DNA of 64,000 bases from assembly GCF_000346465.2 (NCBI RefSeq), contig NC_034010.1, forward strand, positions 16,072,669 to 16,136,668, given 5' to 3'. Below the pieces are notes generated by a model. That model did not search any database, was not told where the DNA came from, and was given only the letters and a program-made list of their open reading frames with translations. The translations under genes were made by a program, and so were the position numbers. This DNA comes from Prunus persica (lineage: Eukaryota; Streptophyta; Magnoliopsida; Rosales; Rosaceae). Every line of letters starts with the position of its first letter. Within the stretch, counting starts at the first letter, position 1. Below, in pieces: positions 40,278-51,318 of the stretch.

Positions 40278-42731
40278 TCAGTTCTTGAGAGGGACAGATT
40301 GTTTGCATGTATTTCGGTAGTGGCCCTTCACACCACACCTTGAGCATTTTTTTTGCCGGGAGTCCTCTCCTTTGGAAGGTAGTCTTTGCATTTTGCGACG
40401 GCCCGGCATAACCTTACAAACAGGAGGAAGGATTTTGACATTGTTCAAATGTTCGGGAATAACCCATGTGCCTTTAGGTGGTACAGGATAAATAGATTCA
40501 GCATATGCCGCTGCCCATGTAGCTCGTGTATAATAAGAAGAGGCAAAGGAGTAGGGGTTCAAATTCAAGTGCCGACATACCGCAATAGCATGCTTGCACG
40601 GGAGTTGCTCCAAGTCAAACTTCCTGCACGTACAACTACGGTTTGCCAAGTGCACCAGACCGTTCAAATCACCATCCAGAACATTATACTCAACATCATT
40701 GATTTTGACCACATTCATCCTTGACGCAGCGTCTAACCTCTTCCTTAACTTCTGTTCACCCAAATCAGGGCACAATGTAGAATGACATTTGATTGCTAAA
40801 TCTCGACGTTGACTAAACCAAGTGAGAAGTAAATTTGTGATTTCATCGATCAAGTGTAGGACCGGAAGCATCCTTGCAAAACGAAGAACTGAATTAATGG
40901 ACTCCACAATATTCGTTGTCATCACATTATAGCGTCGTCCATCACAGTGGGCCCGAGACCACTTCTGAACGCCTGCACGTAGTAGATAAGTTCGCACTCG
41001 CTCATTGTTTATCATCGAGAAGTGACGATTGAACTCCGCTAGACGATAAGACTTCGCTGCCCTTATAAAATACCCCAATATCGGATCCCGTTGCTTCAAG
41101 TGAAATGAGGCTTTCATATTGCCCTTCAAGTGATAAAAGCAAATACCATGGCTTGCCCCAGGAAAAACTCTACGCAACCCATGTTGTATGCTAACATTGC
41201 GATCAGATATGACAACAAGATTCGAGCAATCACCAATTGCACAATGTAATTTTCTCAAAAACCACTCCCATGCTGCATCGGTCTCCAAATCTCCAATCCC
41301 AAAGGCAACAGGATATATGTTGCGATTTCCGTCAAATGCGGTCGCAACAAACAAAACACCTTTATACTTGCACTTCAAATGGGTAGCATCAACAGCAATC
41401 ACGGGCCGCATTGACGACTTAAATCCTCGTATGCATGCACCAATTGACATAAAAAAATATAAGAAGTGGTCGGCTGCATCAGTCTGAATGTATGTCAAAG
41501 TTCCCGGATTTGTACGCTCCAACTCATAACAATAGGAAGGGAGAAGGGAATATGACTCTTCTGCAGACCCTCTCATTGTTTTGAAAGCTAACTCTCGGCT
41601 TCTCCAAGCTGTAGAGTAGCTTATGCTGACACCAAATTTTTTTTTCACATCTGTCTTTATATCAGCTGCAGTATAAATGCTGCGCGAATCCTGAAATCTC
41701 CATTTAACATAGTCAGACACCAATTCGGCCGTAGCTTGAGGATGGTGACTACTTACAAACCTCAGATCACATTCATGAAGTGGATCGTATTTAACAACTT
41801 TAAACTCATGTAATCCAACCTTATATGCCCGAAGTTTCCAAGGGCAACGCACCTGCCAACAGCGAACACAAAACCGACGCTTCCCAGATTGGACTGTTCT
41901 GAACCGAAAGTGGCCTCTAATTGCTGCTAAACTGATGGGTTTTAAAAGGGCAATCTTATTTGGATAAACTCGGCCAACCTTCAAATTTGCTTCCCAATTT
42001 ATGCACAAAAGGCTTCCACCATAACCAATATATTCCACACTCTCACCATGCTTCGAATCAACCCGAATTGTATGCATTTCACTCGAACTTGATTGCCGGG
42101 GAGGTTCAGATTGCACCTGTCTACACTGCACAGTGGAGGGTTCCGCACTGCTGTCCTCATGAGGATGCACAATTGGTGCAGAGTACGATTCCTCTTCATT
42201 GCTAGGTTGATACAAATCAGCAACTATGTTTTCACCGCTTTCAAAATGAACTTCTTCAACCCAATCACTCCAATTAAAACCATTCCCACCATTTTCAGTT
42301 TCATTGTGCGCAATTGCCACATTTCTTCGTTCCACAACAAAGGTTGCAGGAGCATTGCTACTCTCAACGCTTACAATGCCATTGCACCCTTCAATACCAT
42401 GACCTTCGATATTTTTCAAGCTTGCTACTAAAGGGGTTACTTTAGAGGCCATAACATCTGTGTTGTACTTGAGAAAATATTGAACATCATCATTGTCTTC
42501 AACCCTTATCTGCTTACTGACAGATGCGGATACAGGAACTGAATACTTCAATGTGACACTATATTTCGTGGGCTCTGCATCCATGATCTTATAAATGCGT
42601 TCAACAAGTTCGGAAAACGTTACGTTCCGTGACACTATTATGCCTTTAGCCTCCCCACCTTCATAACTCTCAATGTTATCCTTCTTAACCCAACTTCCAT
42701 TGTAGCATACCAAAATTCCAACTGTATCCAT
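40278..42731 (-). CDS. MURA-type MULE transposase, intact
   Basis: This enzyme binds the terminal repeats and cuts and pastes the element. I chose the ATG at 42731 (MDTVGILVCYNGSW), giving 817 residues, because TATGTTTTTTGCAG|AA just before it is a strong 3' splice site and suggests a 5' UTR intron. The N-terminal 90 residues resemble the plant MuDR N-terminal region. Next come a DNA-binding segment (FRFRTVQSGKRRFCVRCW), the catalytic core with Asp448 (VIAVDATHLK) and Asp510 (VISDRNVSI), a SWIM zinc finger (CTCRKFDLEQLPCKH, about 700-714) and a CCHC knuckle (CSRCGVKGHYRNTC, about 796-809). There is no stop or frameshift, unlike the neighbouring ULP1 gene, so the element may still be able to move. 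Confidence 0.95.
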   Translation of the reverse strand: MDTVGILVCYNGSWVKKDNIESYEGGEAKGIIVSRNVTFSELVERIYKIMDAEPTKYSVTLKYSVPVSASVSKQIRVEDNDDVQYFLKYNTDVMASKVTPLVASLKNIEGHGIEGCNGIVSVESSNAPATFVVERRNVAIAHNETENGGNGFNWSDWVEEVHFESGENIVADLYQPSNEEESYSAPIVHPHEDSSAEPSTVQCRQVQSEPPRQSSSSEMHTIRVDSKHGESVEYIGYGGSLLCINWEANLKVGRVYPNKIALLKPISLAAIRGHFRFRTVQSGKRRFCVRCWQVRCPWKLRAYKVGLHEFKVVKYDPLHECDLRFVSSHHPQATAELVSDYVKWRFQDSRSIYTAADIKTDVKKKFGVSISYSTAWRSRELAFKTMRGSAEESYSLLPSYCYELERTNPGTLTYIQTDAADHFLYFFMSIGACIRGFKSSMRPVIAVDATHLKCKYKGVLFVATAFDGNRNIYPVAFGIGDLETDAAWEWFLRKLHCAIGDCSNLVVISDRNVSIQHGLRRVFPGASHGICFYHLKGNMKASFHLKQRDPILGYFIRAAKSYRLAEFNRHFSMINNERVRTYLLRAGVQKWSRAHCDGRRYNVMTTNIVESINSVLRFARMLPVLHLIDEITNLLLTWFSQRRDLAIKCHSTLCPDLGEQKLRKRLDAASRMNVVKINDVEYNVLDGDLNGLVHLANRSCTCRKFDLEQLPCKHAIAVCRHLNLNPYSFASSYYTRATWAAAYAESIYPVPPKGTWVIPEHLNNVKILPPVCKVMPGRRKMQRLPSKGEDSRQKKCSRCGVKGHYRNTCKQSVPLKN

Positions 42732-43777
42732 TTCTGCAAAAAACATAAATAATTACTACACCGATTCATAACACTAAAAAATACAAAATAGATGAATAAA
42801 AACATGCACAACAATCATTCCACTACACATATCATCTTCTAAATCCTCAAATCTTCAAACTCAAATTGTAGCTGCTTCAACAATTAACTTTTATTCCTTT
42901 TTGTTTTTTTCTGATTTTGTACATATCTGTGGGTTCCAAGTTATTAACAAACTAACATACACATACAATGGCAGAAATATGAACCCTCTAACCCTCCAAG
43001 TCTTTTGCACAAATGTAAACGCCTTCAACAAAAGGATCAGGTTGTGATAGAAAGCGTATAATGTAGTACAAGCTCAATTACCAAATTCGAAACCAAAACA
43101 CACAAACTATACTTCTTACCAAAACAAACCCAGAATGCCAATAAATTCCCCACATTAGCATCTAAATTGAGCCTAACACTAGCCGTATTTACAAATTTTT
43201 AGGCCAGATAAAGTTAACATATGATTTTTCTGTGTGCTGTTATTTTCACCATTATCAAACACATTGCACTACATTATACACGCATTCGGTCAATTTTAAA
43301 CAAAATTCAAGTTCACCAGACAGCTCCCACTGCAGATAATATCACAAACTATGAATTTCAACATATCAGAACAAGTGCAAACTGAAAATTTAAGCTTTTA
43401 TGCCCTCTGTGGTGAAAAAGGGCTGAACGATTTCATAATACACATACACTACCAAACCAATATCACAACTCACATCCGTTCACAACGACACCGGAAGTCG
43501 CCACTTTCCCTTCACTGTGGAATCGCAGCAGTTAGCTCGATTTGGAGGTCAACAATGGAGGCCGTGCCTTCCGGCTTCGCTGCGCCCAAACTAGGGTCCC
43601 AAATTTGAGGACATCTGGGTTATGACGATGGATGGGTTGCGAACTGGATTGCTCAGTGGGAACATGTCTCGCAACCTGGAGTTCCCCCAATTTTTGCCAA
43701 CCTTCCAACACAGAGGAGAGAGAGTTGAGCTGAGTTCAGACAAGTTCCCTTTCAGAAAAGGGGTGGCAACGGGTTGC
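42732..43777 (-). promoter_or_regulatory. Upstream region of the MULE transposase gene
   Basis: This interval lies between the right terminal repeat and the transposase start. It probably holds the promoter, an untranslated exon (the GC-richer stretch at 43480-43620) and a 5' UTR intron ending at 42733. No other gene is visible. Confidence 0.45.
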
Positions 43778-43906
43778 TACATGTGCTTTTATATGGAGGG
43801 CAGTTTGGTCATTTCACGTTCAAAAGTGATTATATCAGAACACAATTTGTAACCTGATTATTTCAGAATACCACTTGTGAAAAGTGATTATATCAGCATA
43901 TTTCCC
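43778..43906 (-). repeat. Right terminal inverted repeat of the MULE
   Basis: Reverse complement of the left repeat with three substitutions. The outermost base is at 43906 and is followed directly by the 9-bp duplication ATAAGTTTT. Confidence 0.95.
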
Positions 43907-43957
43907 ATAAGTTTTCTGGCGAGCCTGATGATCTGCACCTCTTTCACCTGCATATAT

Positions 43958-44135
43958 CTACAAGGAAATAAACCAAATTAATAGGTTTACATTTAGCCCT
44001 CTGCCCATTGTCCACTCTAAGACTTGGAAATCATCATAGGGGTAGTGCAATAAAATCAATTTAAATTCGCGATTGAATCTCTTCCTTCCCATAAGCGCAA
44101 TTCTCTGATCCAGGTATCTTAACAACACATCTTCA
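43958..44135 (-). pseudogene. Possible exon remnant of an unidentified gene next to the MULE
   Basis: On the minus strand a 3' splice-like GAAACTTGCAG is followed by a 58-codon open frame with protein-like composition (EDVLLRYLDQRIALMGRKR, HYPYDDFQVLEWTMGRG) ending in TAG. A second short frame (VKEVQIIRLARKLINL) starts after TATATGCAG at 43949 and would cross the MULE insertion point. I do not recognise the protein, so this may be chance. Confidence 0.25.
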
Positions 44136-44439
44136 CTGCAAGTTTCATATTTAAACGATGAACCAAACTTAAATGTGATTCCATCAATGACAACATATAA
44201 ATAATATAAGTATAATATAAGTCATGAAATCAACAAGCTATAAGTCATAACTGTAACTACAATGGTATAGGGCTTGTTTCAGTCAACGAAAATTGTGAGA
44301 GGGGATGCATTCCCAGTAAGTCAAGTACACTCAAGTCCTATTTAGTCCTATTCAAGCCTCTGCACTTGAAGTCCCAATACAAAGTTTTGTCTTTCTTCTT
44401 TCTCTTTTTTCTTTTCTAAATGGACGTTTGTATCGTGGC

Positions 44440-44530
44440 TTTCACACTATAAGGGTGGTAGCCCTCTCCATTGGAAATTAAGTGTGCACCTACTATAATA
44501 GTAGCTTTCACACAATCCCTAATGGGTAGC
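44440..44530. repeat. Unclassified repeat, left part, cut by the CACTA element
   Basis: The words AGGGTGGTAGCCCTCTCCATT and TCACACAATCCCTAATGGG also occur, with variation, at 50384-50560 and 61185-61280. The stretch from 44440 to the CACTA start appears to be the left part of a copy whose right part resumes at about 50300. The family is unknown. Confidence 0.55.
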
Positions 44531-44551
44531 CACTACTACGATTTACTATTT

Positions 44552-45222
44552 GCGCGACGGAAGTTTGCGCGACGAACATATTTTCGTCGCGCAAAAAGCA
44601 CTATTGCGACGAAAAAAAAATACCGTAGCGCAAACAACAGAAAACTAGCGCGACAAACAGTTTCGTCGCGCAAACAATCTATGCGCGACCTAAATTACTT
44701 TCGTCGCGCAAAGGTAGGGGATAAAAACCCGATTTTTTTTTTTGGCGCCAGAATCTTGCGCGACGACAAAAATCGTTGCGCATGACAATATTGCGCGACA
44801 ATTCAAAGCATTCGTCGCGTAAAGATGTACAGAAAGTTGACTCCTTTTTTTGGCGGTAAAAAAATTTGCGCGACGAGAGTTTTCGTCTCAAAAGACAACT
44901 TAGCGCGACGGAAAAATGTACCGTCGCGTAAGAAAACGAGGGATACTTATTTTTGGCGCCAAAATGCAGGGTGAATAAAAATTTTTTTTTGCGCGACGGA
45001 ATTACCTTCGTCGCTTAAAGTGTAATGCCATTGCGTTCTTGCGCGCCGAAAAATATTATTTGCGCGACGAAATTTTGTGCAACGAATAATATTCTTCGTC
45101 GCGCAAAAAAGCAGATGTCGACACGTAATTGCGCGACGGAAATGTTGTTTTGTGCGACGGAAAAGTGGGTTTCCGCGACGGCATTTTGCGCGACGGATTC
45201 AGTTATTCGTCGCGCAAAGTCC
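44552..45222. repeat. Left subterminal repeat array of the CACTA element
   Basis: More than twenty copies of a 10-13 base GC-rich motif (TTGCGCGACGAAA or its reverse complement TTTCGTCGCGCAA) in both orientations are separated by AT-rich DNA. In En/Spm such arrays bind the accessory protein TNPA. Neighbouring opposite copies form small hairpins, for example near 45059-45108. Confidence 0.9.
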
Positions 45223-46018
45223 TTCTTCTTCATATTAGTATCTGCCATTGCAGAGGCAGAATGCAAAAATTGCATTCTGCCTCTCTCTCACTCTCCCTGC
45301 CGCTGTTCTGCTGTGAATTCAGTACGTTCATTGGGTATGTATTTTTTGTCGTTAGTTTAAATGTATTAATGTAAATTCGTAGTAACGCTATTAATTTTGT
45401 TCTCGTTAGGGATATTTGTGATTAGTGATTGGTGGAGAACGATTGAGAAGGTATGTTATTGTAAAAGTTTGTTTGTTATGTTTGTAATTTTTTTGTGAAG
45501 TTATATGTGTATAATGTTGTGAAATTGTGCGTGACATAGCACAATGTGTTGTGATGTATGAAGTTAATTAAAATTAACTTCGTACTTTTATTTTTATGTT
45601 TAGTAACACGTAGTTTCCCGTTCGAGATTAGTTGGATTTCGTGCATGGATGCGTAAGGCATGACTACGGTCCAATTAATTCTTGAATTGTCCCATTATTT
45701 GGACAGTTTGGTAATGCATAGTATTGTCACATAATCTTCGGCTACAGGATTAGGTTTCGATTGTGGGAATTTCGGTGTCATCTCGGTACGTTCTTCGGGT
45801 GGTACGTAGGTATTTATACCTATGCCCACTTCAAGAACTATGTCGAGATGCTGCCGAAATTAATCCACGTCGAAATCTAATCTTATGTAGCCGTAGGTTA
45901 CATGACAGGACTATGCATTCCCGAATGGGATAGGGCCCTTACCGGAGGCATAAGGTGACATTATAACTTCGTATGAAGTTGTTGTGATTGTTGTGTCGTG
46001 ATTGTGGTTTCAGGAATT

Positions 46019-49000
46019 ATGAGCAAAAGGTGGATACAGAACCCGAATAGATGCGCAGACGAATACTTGGATGGAATCGAGGATTTTATTGAGTTTGCAC
46101 GTAGACACAACCCGGGTACAACTAGAATCCGTTGTCCTTGTAGGAGGTGTAACAACACGTTGTGGGAGACAATTGAAAATGTTGGATTTCATTTAGTAAG
46201 GAATGGAATGATTGAAACATATAGCATTTGGAACCTTCACGGCGAACAAGTAGACCATGCTTCGTCTTCAAATGCCCCAAGAGTGGACAATGTTGAACCT
46301 ATTGTGGATCCTAATGATCAAGTCATGGGTATTATACATGATGCTTTTCCATTCGCATCGACCAACATCAATCAGGAAGGGGAAGATGACGTGCCTACAC
46401 CAATAGACAGTGCGGAGTTTGAACAGTATGAAAAACTGTTAAAAAATGCCAACCAAGTGTTATACCCGGGGTGCGAGAGCTTTTCCGTTCTCACTGCCAT
46501 TGTGGAGCTAATGCACGGAAAAACAAAATATCGTATGTCGAACTTGTGTTTAGATTACTTTTTGGGGGTTTTCAAGAGAATGCTTCCGACGGACAATTGT
46601 TTGCCGAAAGACCATAAACATACACAGAAGGTGTTGCATGGTCTTGGATTAGGTTATGAAAAAATCCACGCTTGCAAAAACAATTGCATGTTATTCTACA
46701 AAGAGCATGAAACGTTGGATACATGCCCTATATGCAATGAGTCGAGGTTCAAAATGACATCCCAGAATAAAACGACTAAGATACCACAAAAAGTCATGCG
46801 TTATCTGCCCCTTAAACCTAGGTTGCAGCGATTGTATATGTCGACGCATACTGCCACAGACATGAGATGGCATAAGGAAAAACGGGTAGACGATGATGTG
46901 ATGCGGCATCCTGCAGATGGGGAGGCATGGAAAGAGTTCGATCGAACGTTCCCCGAGTTTGCTGCTGATCCCCGAAATGTTAGATTGGGACTTGCCACTG
47001 ACGAATTCAATCCGTATGGGGTTTCTAAACCAACACCACAGCACTTGGCTGATTTTCGCATTCCCATATAATTTGCCGCCTTGGAAATGCATGAAAAAAG
47101 AATACATGATGATGACTGTTTTGATAACTGAGGATCCTGGCAGGTCAATTGATGTGTACTTAAGGCCTCTGGTTGATGAGCTGAAGGATTTATGGACAAA
47201 CGGTGTTCGCACGTACGATAAATCAACTGGGAGGATGTTCACTTTGCGAACAGCAGTTATGTGGACTGTGAATGATTTTCCAGCATATGCAATGGTTTCT
47301 GGGTGGAGCACAAAGGGTTATATGGCATGTCCTGTATGCAAGGAAGATGTAACTTCTGGTTGGCATGCGGGAAAAGTTTGTTACCTTGGTCATCGGAGAT
47401 GGTTGCCATGGGACCACGAGTGGCGAGAAAAAGATAAAGAGTTCGACGGGAACACAGAGCGTCGCCTCAGACCTAGAGAATGGTCCGGTGATGAGATCTT
47501 GGAACAGCTGAACCGTTTGGATTTTGCTCCGTTCGGGAAAATAGTTAGTCGGACCAGACCTTCTACACATTTGAACTGGACACACAAGCCTATATTTTTT
47601 GAGCTCCCATATTGGTCGAAACTGAAATTGAGGCACAATCTAGATATGATGCATGTTGAGAAAAATGTATTCGACACATTGGTGGGCACGATTCTAGATA
47701 TCGAGGGGAAGACGAAGGACACGATCAAAGCTCGTCTTGATTTGGAAAGAATGGGCATACGAAGGGGTTTATGGATGAATAGGGACAGTGATAAAGCTAG
47801 AAGGGATCTTGCATTCTTTTCTATGAAACCGAATGACAAAAAAGAGTTTCTAAAGTTTGTATCGTCTGTCAAATTTTCCGATGGGTATGCTTCTAATATC
47901 GCACGTTGCGTGAATGTCGATGGGGGTAAATTTACTGGACTTAAGAGCCATGACTGCCATGTGTTTATGCAACGCCTACTTCCTGTGGGTATTCGACAAC
48001 TACTGCCGGAAGATGTGGTGAAGCCAATCATGTTGTTATCCAGATTTTTTACCCAACTGACGGCAAAAACATTGCGAAGGACGGACATGTTTCAGTTGCG
48101 CCATGACATTGTCCAAGTCCTATGCAAGTTTGAGATGATATTTCCTCCAGCTTTCTTTCCAAGTATGATGCACGTGATGGTTCACTTGCCAGAAGAGGCA
48201 TTGCTTGCTGGTCCTGTCAACTATCGCTGGATGTATCCAATAGAAAGGTATATATAATCTTTATCATTTGTGTATGCATCATTATCGACACTTTGCTAAT
48301 TTGTATCATATCGTTTTATTTTGGCAGGCTTCTCGGAGAGCTGAAAAAAAGTGTACGCAACAGGGCAAAGCCCGAAGGATCAATTATGGAGGCTTGGGTT
48401 CAATATGAGTCGCTTACTTTCTGTGGAATATATTTAAAAGATGTGGAGACGGTTTTCAATCATCCTCAACGCAATAATGACGGAGGTATGAGAAATGAAA
48501 AACTTTCTGTTTTTGCCCAAAGTGCACGACCATTTGGAGATCCTGGACGAGGAGAGTCGTTTTCTAGAAATGACATGGAAGTAGCGCATTGGTTCGTACT
48601 GAACAATTGTGATGAGATAATGGCCTACTTAGATGAGCATGAACAAATGATGAAGCGAGAACATCCATCACATTTGGTTGCCCGTAAACACCGTGAATTA
48701 TTTCCACAATGGTTTTTGGATTCTGTAAGTTATAAGTGTTTTGTAATTGACAAATATAAATTGTAGTATTTAATTTTGTCAGACTAACATGTAAATGATT
48801 TTGTATACTATTAGGTGAATAAATTGAAATCATCGAATTCCCCCACTTACAGTGATGAGTTATATACTTGGCGTTCGGGCCAATTCGCGCTGAATTGTTC
48901 TCGGGTTGTAATGTTAACGGCGTCAAATTTTTGGGGGCCGCACGAGATGACAAGTTGTGTACGCAAAACAGCGGTGTCCATGTCCCAGGTGGAGGCGAAA

Positions 49001-49611
49001 GTACGGACATTGATTTCTATGGCAAACTGACAACTGTCGTGCAATTGCTTTACAAAGATCGATACCAAGTCATCATGTTTAAGTGTCGATGGTTCGATAC
49101 CAACCCAAATAGGGCGGGAAGTGTTAAAATCGACCATGGAGTACTGTCAGTGAACATTAACAGAACTTGGTATGATGACGACCCATACATTTTGGCAAAC
49201 ATGGCGTCCCAAATTGTGTATCTAGATGACCCTAAAGCCGGGAACGGGTGGAAAGTTGTGCAGAAGATGGATCATAGGAACGTGTATGATATACCAGAAC
49301 TAGACCCAAGTGACAACGACGTCAACAATGTGGCTGACCAACGTTTAGAATCTTCAATGGAAAATGATGCGGAAACACTTCGAGATACAAATGTTATACA
49401 AGAACCGTTTCAAATAGAAGGAGTGTCTTCAGTCGAAATACCGATTCAGTCAATTACAATTGACCTCGGTGATCTTCCCCGATACGATGTTGCAGTGGGC
49501 CCTAGCAACGCCGATGATGCAGTTATAGAGGAGGAGGAGGAAGAAGATTGGGAGACCGAGAGTGATGATAGCGACGATAACGAAAGTTATTATAGTTCAG
49601 ATGATGAATAA
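46019..49611 (+). pseudogene. CACTA transposase (TNP2 type) with two frameshifts
   Basis: The start ATG at 46019 (MSKRWIQNPNRCADEYLDG) opens the transposase-associated N-terminal domain with CPCRRC. The TNP2 core follows (TCPICNESRF, then LPPWKCMKKEYMMM and NLDMMHVEKNVFD in another frame). Exons: 46019-48247, 48328-48724 and 48815-49611, with GT-AG introns. Exon 2 carries the DUF4218 region (NRAKPEGSIMEAWV, ARPFGDPGRGES). Exon 3 carries DUF4216 (IMFKCRWFDTNPN) and a very acidic tail ending YYSSDDE. One frameshift lies at about 47025-47045, between FNPYG and STWLIFAFPYN. A second lies at about 48868-48875, after SDELYT. Each fits a single lost base. Confidence 0.9.
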
Positions 49612-50135
49612 TGAATTTATTTGTAAATTTATTATGTTAGTGTATTCATTTTGTGTAATACAAATCTTTGAATCTATGTAGTTGTTATATCCAATCCTTA
49701 TATATGTCAACATATGTAACATTGTTAAATAAATCTATTTATAAAACCCTTTTAATAATAATGCGTCCCAAATTTTATTGACAAAACATTTGACGTGATG
49801 AGGTTTAGGGCCAATTCTAAATTTGATTGAGTTTTCATGAGTTTATGAAAGTTTATTCCTTCACTTTATAAAACAAAAAGGACATTGTTAAAACATTGTT
49901 AAAATTTCTTAAAGTTTTCATGAGTTTATTAAAGTTTATTCCTTCGCGTGAGACATTGTTAAAACATACAACAAAATCAAAAATGAAAAAATATTTAGTT
50001 AAACAAGATCGGTAAAACAAATAATATAACCCTCTTTATACAAAGTTAAAAAATGATGAACACAAAACCTTTTCCAAAAAATACAAAGCATACACAATTT
50101 GAACTACATGAGGATTTATGGCGTCTAATATATAT
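49612..50135. other. CACTA 3' region, AT-rich
   Basis: Transposase 3' UTR and AT-rich spacer before the right subterminal array. GAGTTTTCATGAGTTTAT-type and AGTTTATTCCTTC words are each repeated (49830-49860 and 49915-49943). No gene. Confidence 0.5.
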
Positions 50136-50272
50136 TTGCGCGACGAAGGGCTCCTTATCGTCGCGCAAAAAGACCATACGCGACGCATATACCTCGTCGC
50201 GCATAGTTTCCGTGACGAATGTACCTCGTCGCGCATAGTTTCCGCGACGCATATATATGCGTCGCGTATGGT
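50136..50272. repeat. Right subterminal repeat array of the CACTA element
   Basis: About ten CGTCGCGCA/TGCGCGACG-type motifs lie in both orientations, several diverged to ACGCGACGCATA. A palindrome ATATATATGCGTCGCG faces CGCGACGCATATATAT at 50241-50268. The array is shorter and more diverged than the left one. Confidence 0.85.
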
Positions 50273-50289
50273 CTATTTTAAAGCTTTAA

Positions 50290-50640
50290 AATAGCCCTCC
50301 CCATGTTTACTAAAACGGTGTACTAGCTTCACAATATAGGAAGCCGTTAATGTGGTAGATTTCACTCTATTAGGGTGGTAGCCATCTCTGTTAGAAGTGA
50401 AGCATATACACCTACCTACCTCAACATTAGCTTTCACTCAACCCTAATAGGTAGCCTTTTCCTAATTTATTGTGTACCCCTATTTTGTATAGGTAGACTT
50501 CACACCATTAGGGTGGTAACCCTCTCCATTAGAGATTAAGTGCGCACCCACACCTCCATGGCAGCTTCACATGTCCCATACATGCAGCCATCTCTATACA
50601 TAAACCCTCCTTAAAACGTAACAGTAGTGGTCAATCTAGA
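50290..50640. repeat. Unclassified repeat, right part, with two internal sub-repeats
   Basis: It resumes the repeat interrupted by the CACTA element (GTGTACTAGCTTCACAATATA at 50319-50339 matches 61298-61318 closely). Inside, AGGGTGGTA(G/A)CC(A/C)TCTC occurs at 50383 and 50512, so the unit is partly duplicated. Confidence 0.5.
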
Positions 50641-51318
50641 GTCATCATTTTATGAGTTTGGAAGGGTTTACTCCATTGGTCAATCTATGCAGTCTTTTAG
50701 AAGACTAAAAAGAACTAAGTACGTACCCTGACTAAATTGAAAATACGTACTTCTTACACTTTGTTCTTTGGATTCACAAGCCCATGACCAAAGTAGTTCT
50801 AGCTAGTGAATGTAGCTTAACTTGTTGATTCCAAGTGTTTTATGGAATTTTTGCAATGTTGTCAGAGACCTTAAGAAATAAATTTATAAAAAACAAACAA
50901 ACTATGTCCAACCAACCAGGAATAGAAATATAAAAACATGAAAACTCATAACAACATAAAAAAGAAGCAAGAAACACATAAAAACAGAAAACTCATATGC
51001 CAGTGCTAAACATAGAAAAACAATGCTCAAGAACTATCCACTTTCTCCCCAATACTGAGCATACGACATAGTTCCTTCATCGCACACTCAGTATTGGACT
51101 CAATACTAAGCATATGACATAGAGTCCTGGTCGCATCCTCAGCAGAGTGGCAAGGAGGGCACCCCTGGTCTCGAGCCAAGGTCGGAGATGTCGACTCCAC
51201 TGCCACAAAATGTGGCATGGGCAGTGAATGTGGCGGCAGAGAGTTTAGGTATCAGGGGCCATCCCAATACTCAGGTATCGATATCGAGAACTTACCTTTG
51301 TGACTCGGCCCCATCTGA
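50641..51318. other. Spacer left of the 109-bp repeats
   Basis: No gene is recognised. At 51045-51125 two copies of AATACTGAGCATACGACATAG type occur about 60 bases apart. The part from about 51180 has coding-like GC content but no identifiable protein; it runs into the 109-bp repeat. Confidence 0.35.

Larger units (their letters stand above)
28480..43906. mobile_element. Large Mutator-like element (MULE), Kaonashi/CUMULE-like, 15,427 bp
   Basis: Terminal inverted repeats of 129 bp begin GGGAAATATGCTG and differ at only three positions. The element is flanked by the perfect 9-bp direct repeat ATAAGTTTT (28471-28479 and 43907-43915), the size typical of Mutator insertions. Inside are a plus-strand DUF1985-ULP1 gene, a minus-strand GRF zinc-finger gene, two unrecognised and mutually similar genes on opposite strands, and a minus-strand MURA-type transposase. 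ULP1-bearing MULEs are an established class. The boundaries are seen directly in the sequence. Confidence 0.96.
44531..50280 (+). mobile_element. CACTA (En/Spm) transposon, right terminus not found
   Basis: The left end is CACTACTACGATTTACTATT at 44531. A dense subterminal array of TTGCGCGACG and CGTCGCGCAA follows to 45220, and a second array lies at 50136-50272. A TNP2-type transposase gene lies between. This arrangement is diagnostic of CACTA elements. The matching right terminal repeat (ending TAGTAGTG) is not present beyond the right array, so the right end is degraded or deleted; 50280 is an approximate limit. Confidence 0.85.

Noticed and set aside
41960..42431. Plus-strand frames inside the MULE transposase
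   Set aside because: Antisense shadows of an intact 817-residue gene.
44552..45222. A CRISPR-like array, because of many regularly placed short repeats
   Set aside because: Repeats are 10-13 bases, in both orientations, unevenly spaced, inside a CACTA element of a plant genome.
47390..48088. A 232-codon minus-strand open frame
   Set aside because: It lies opposite the CACTA transposase exon, has no start context or motif, and mirrors its codon pattern.
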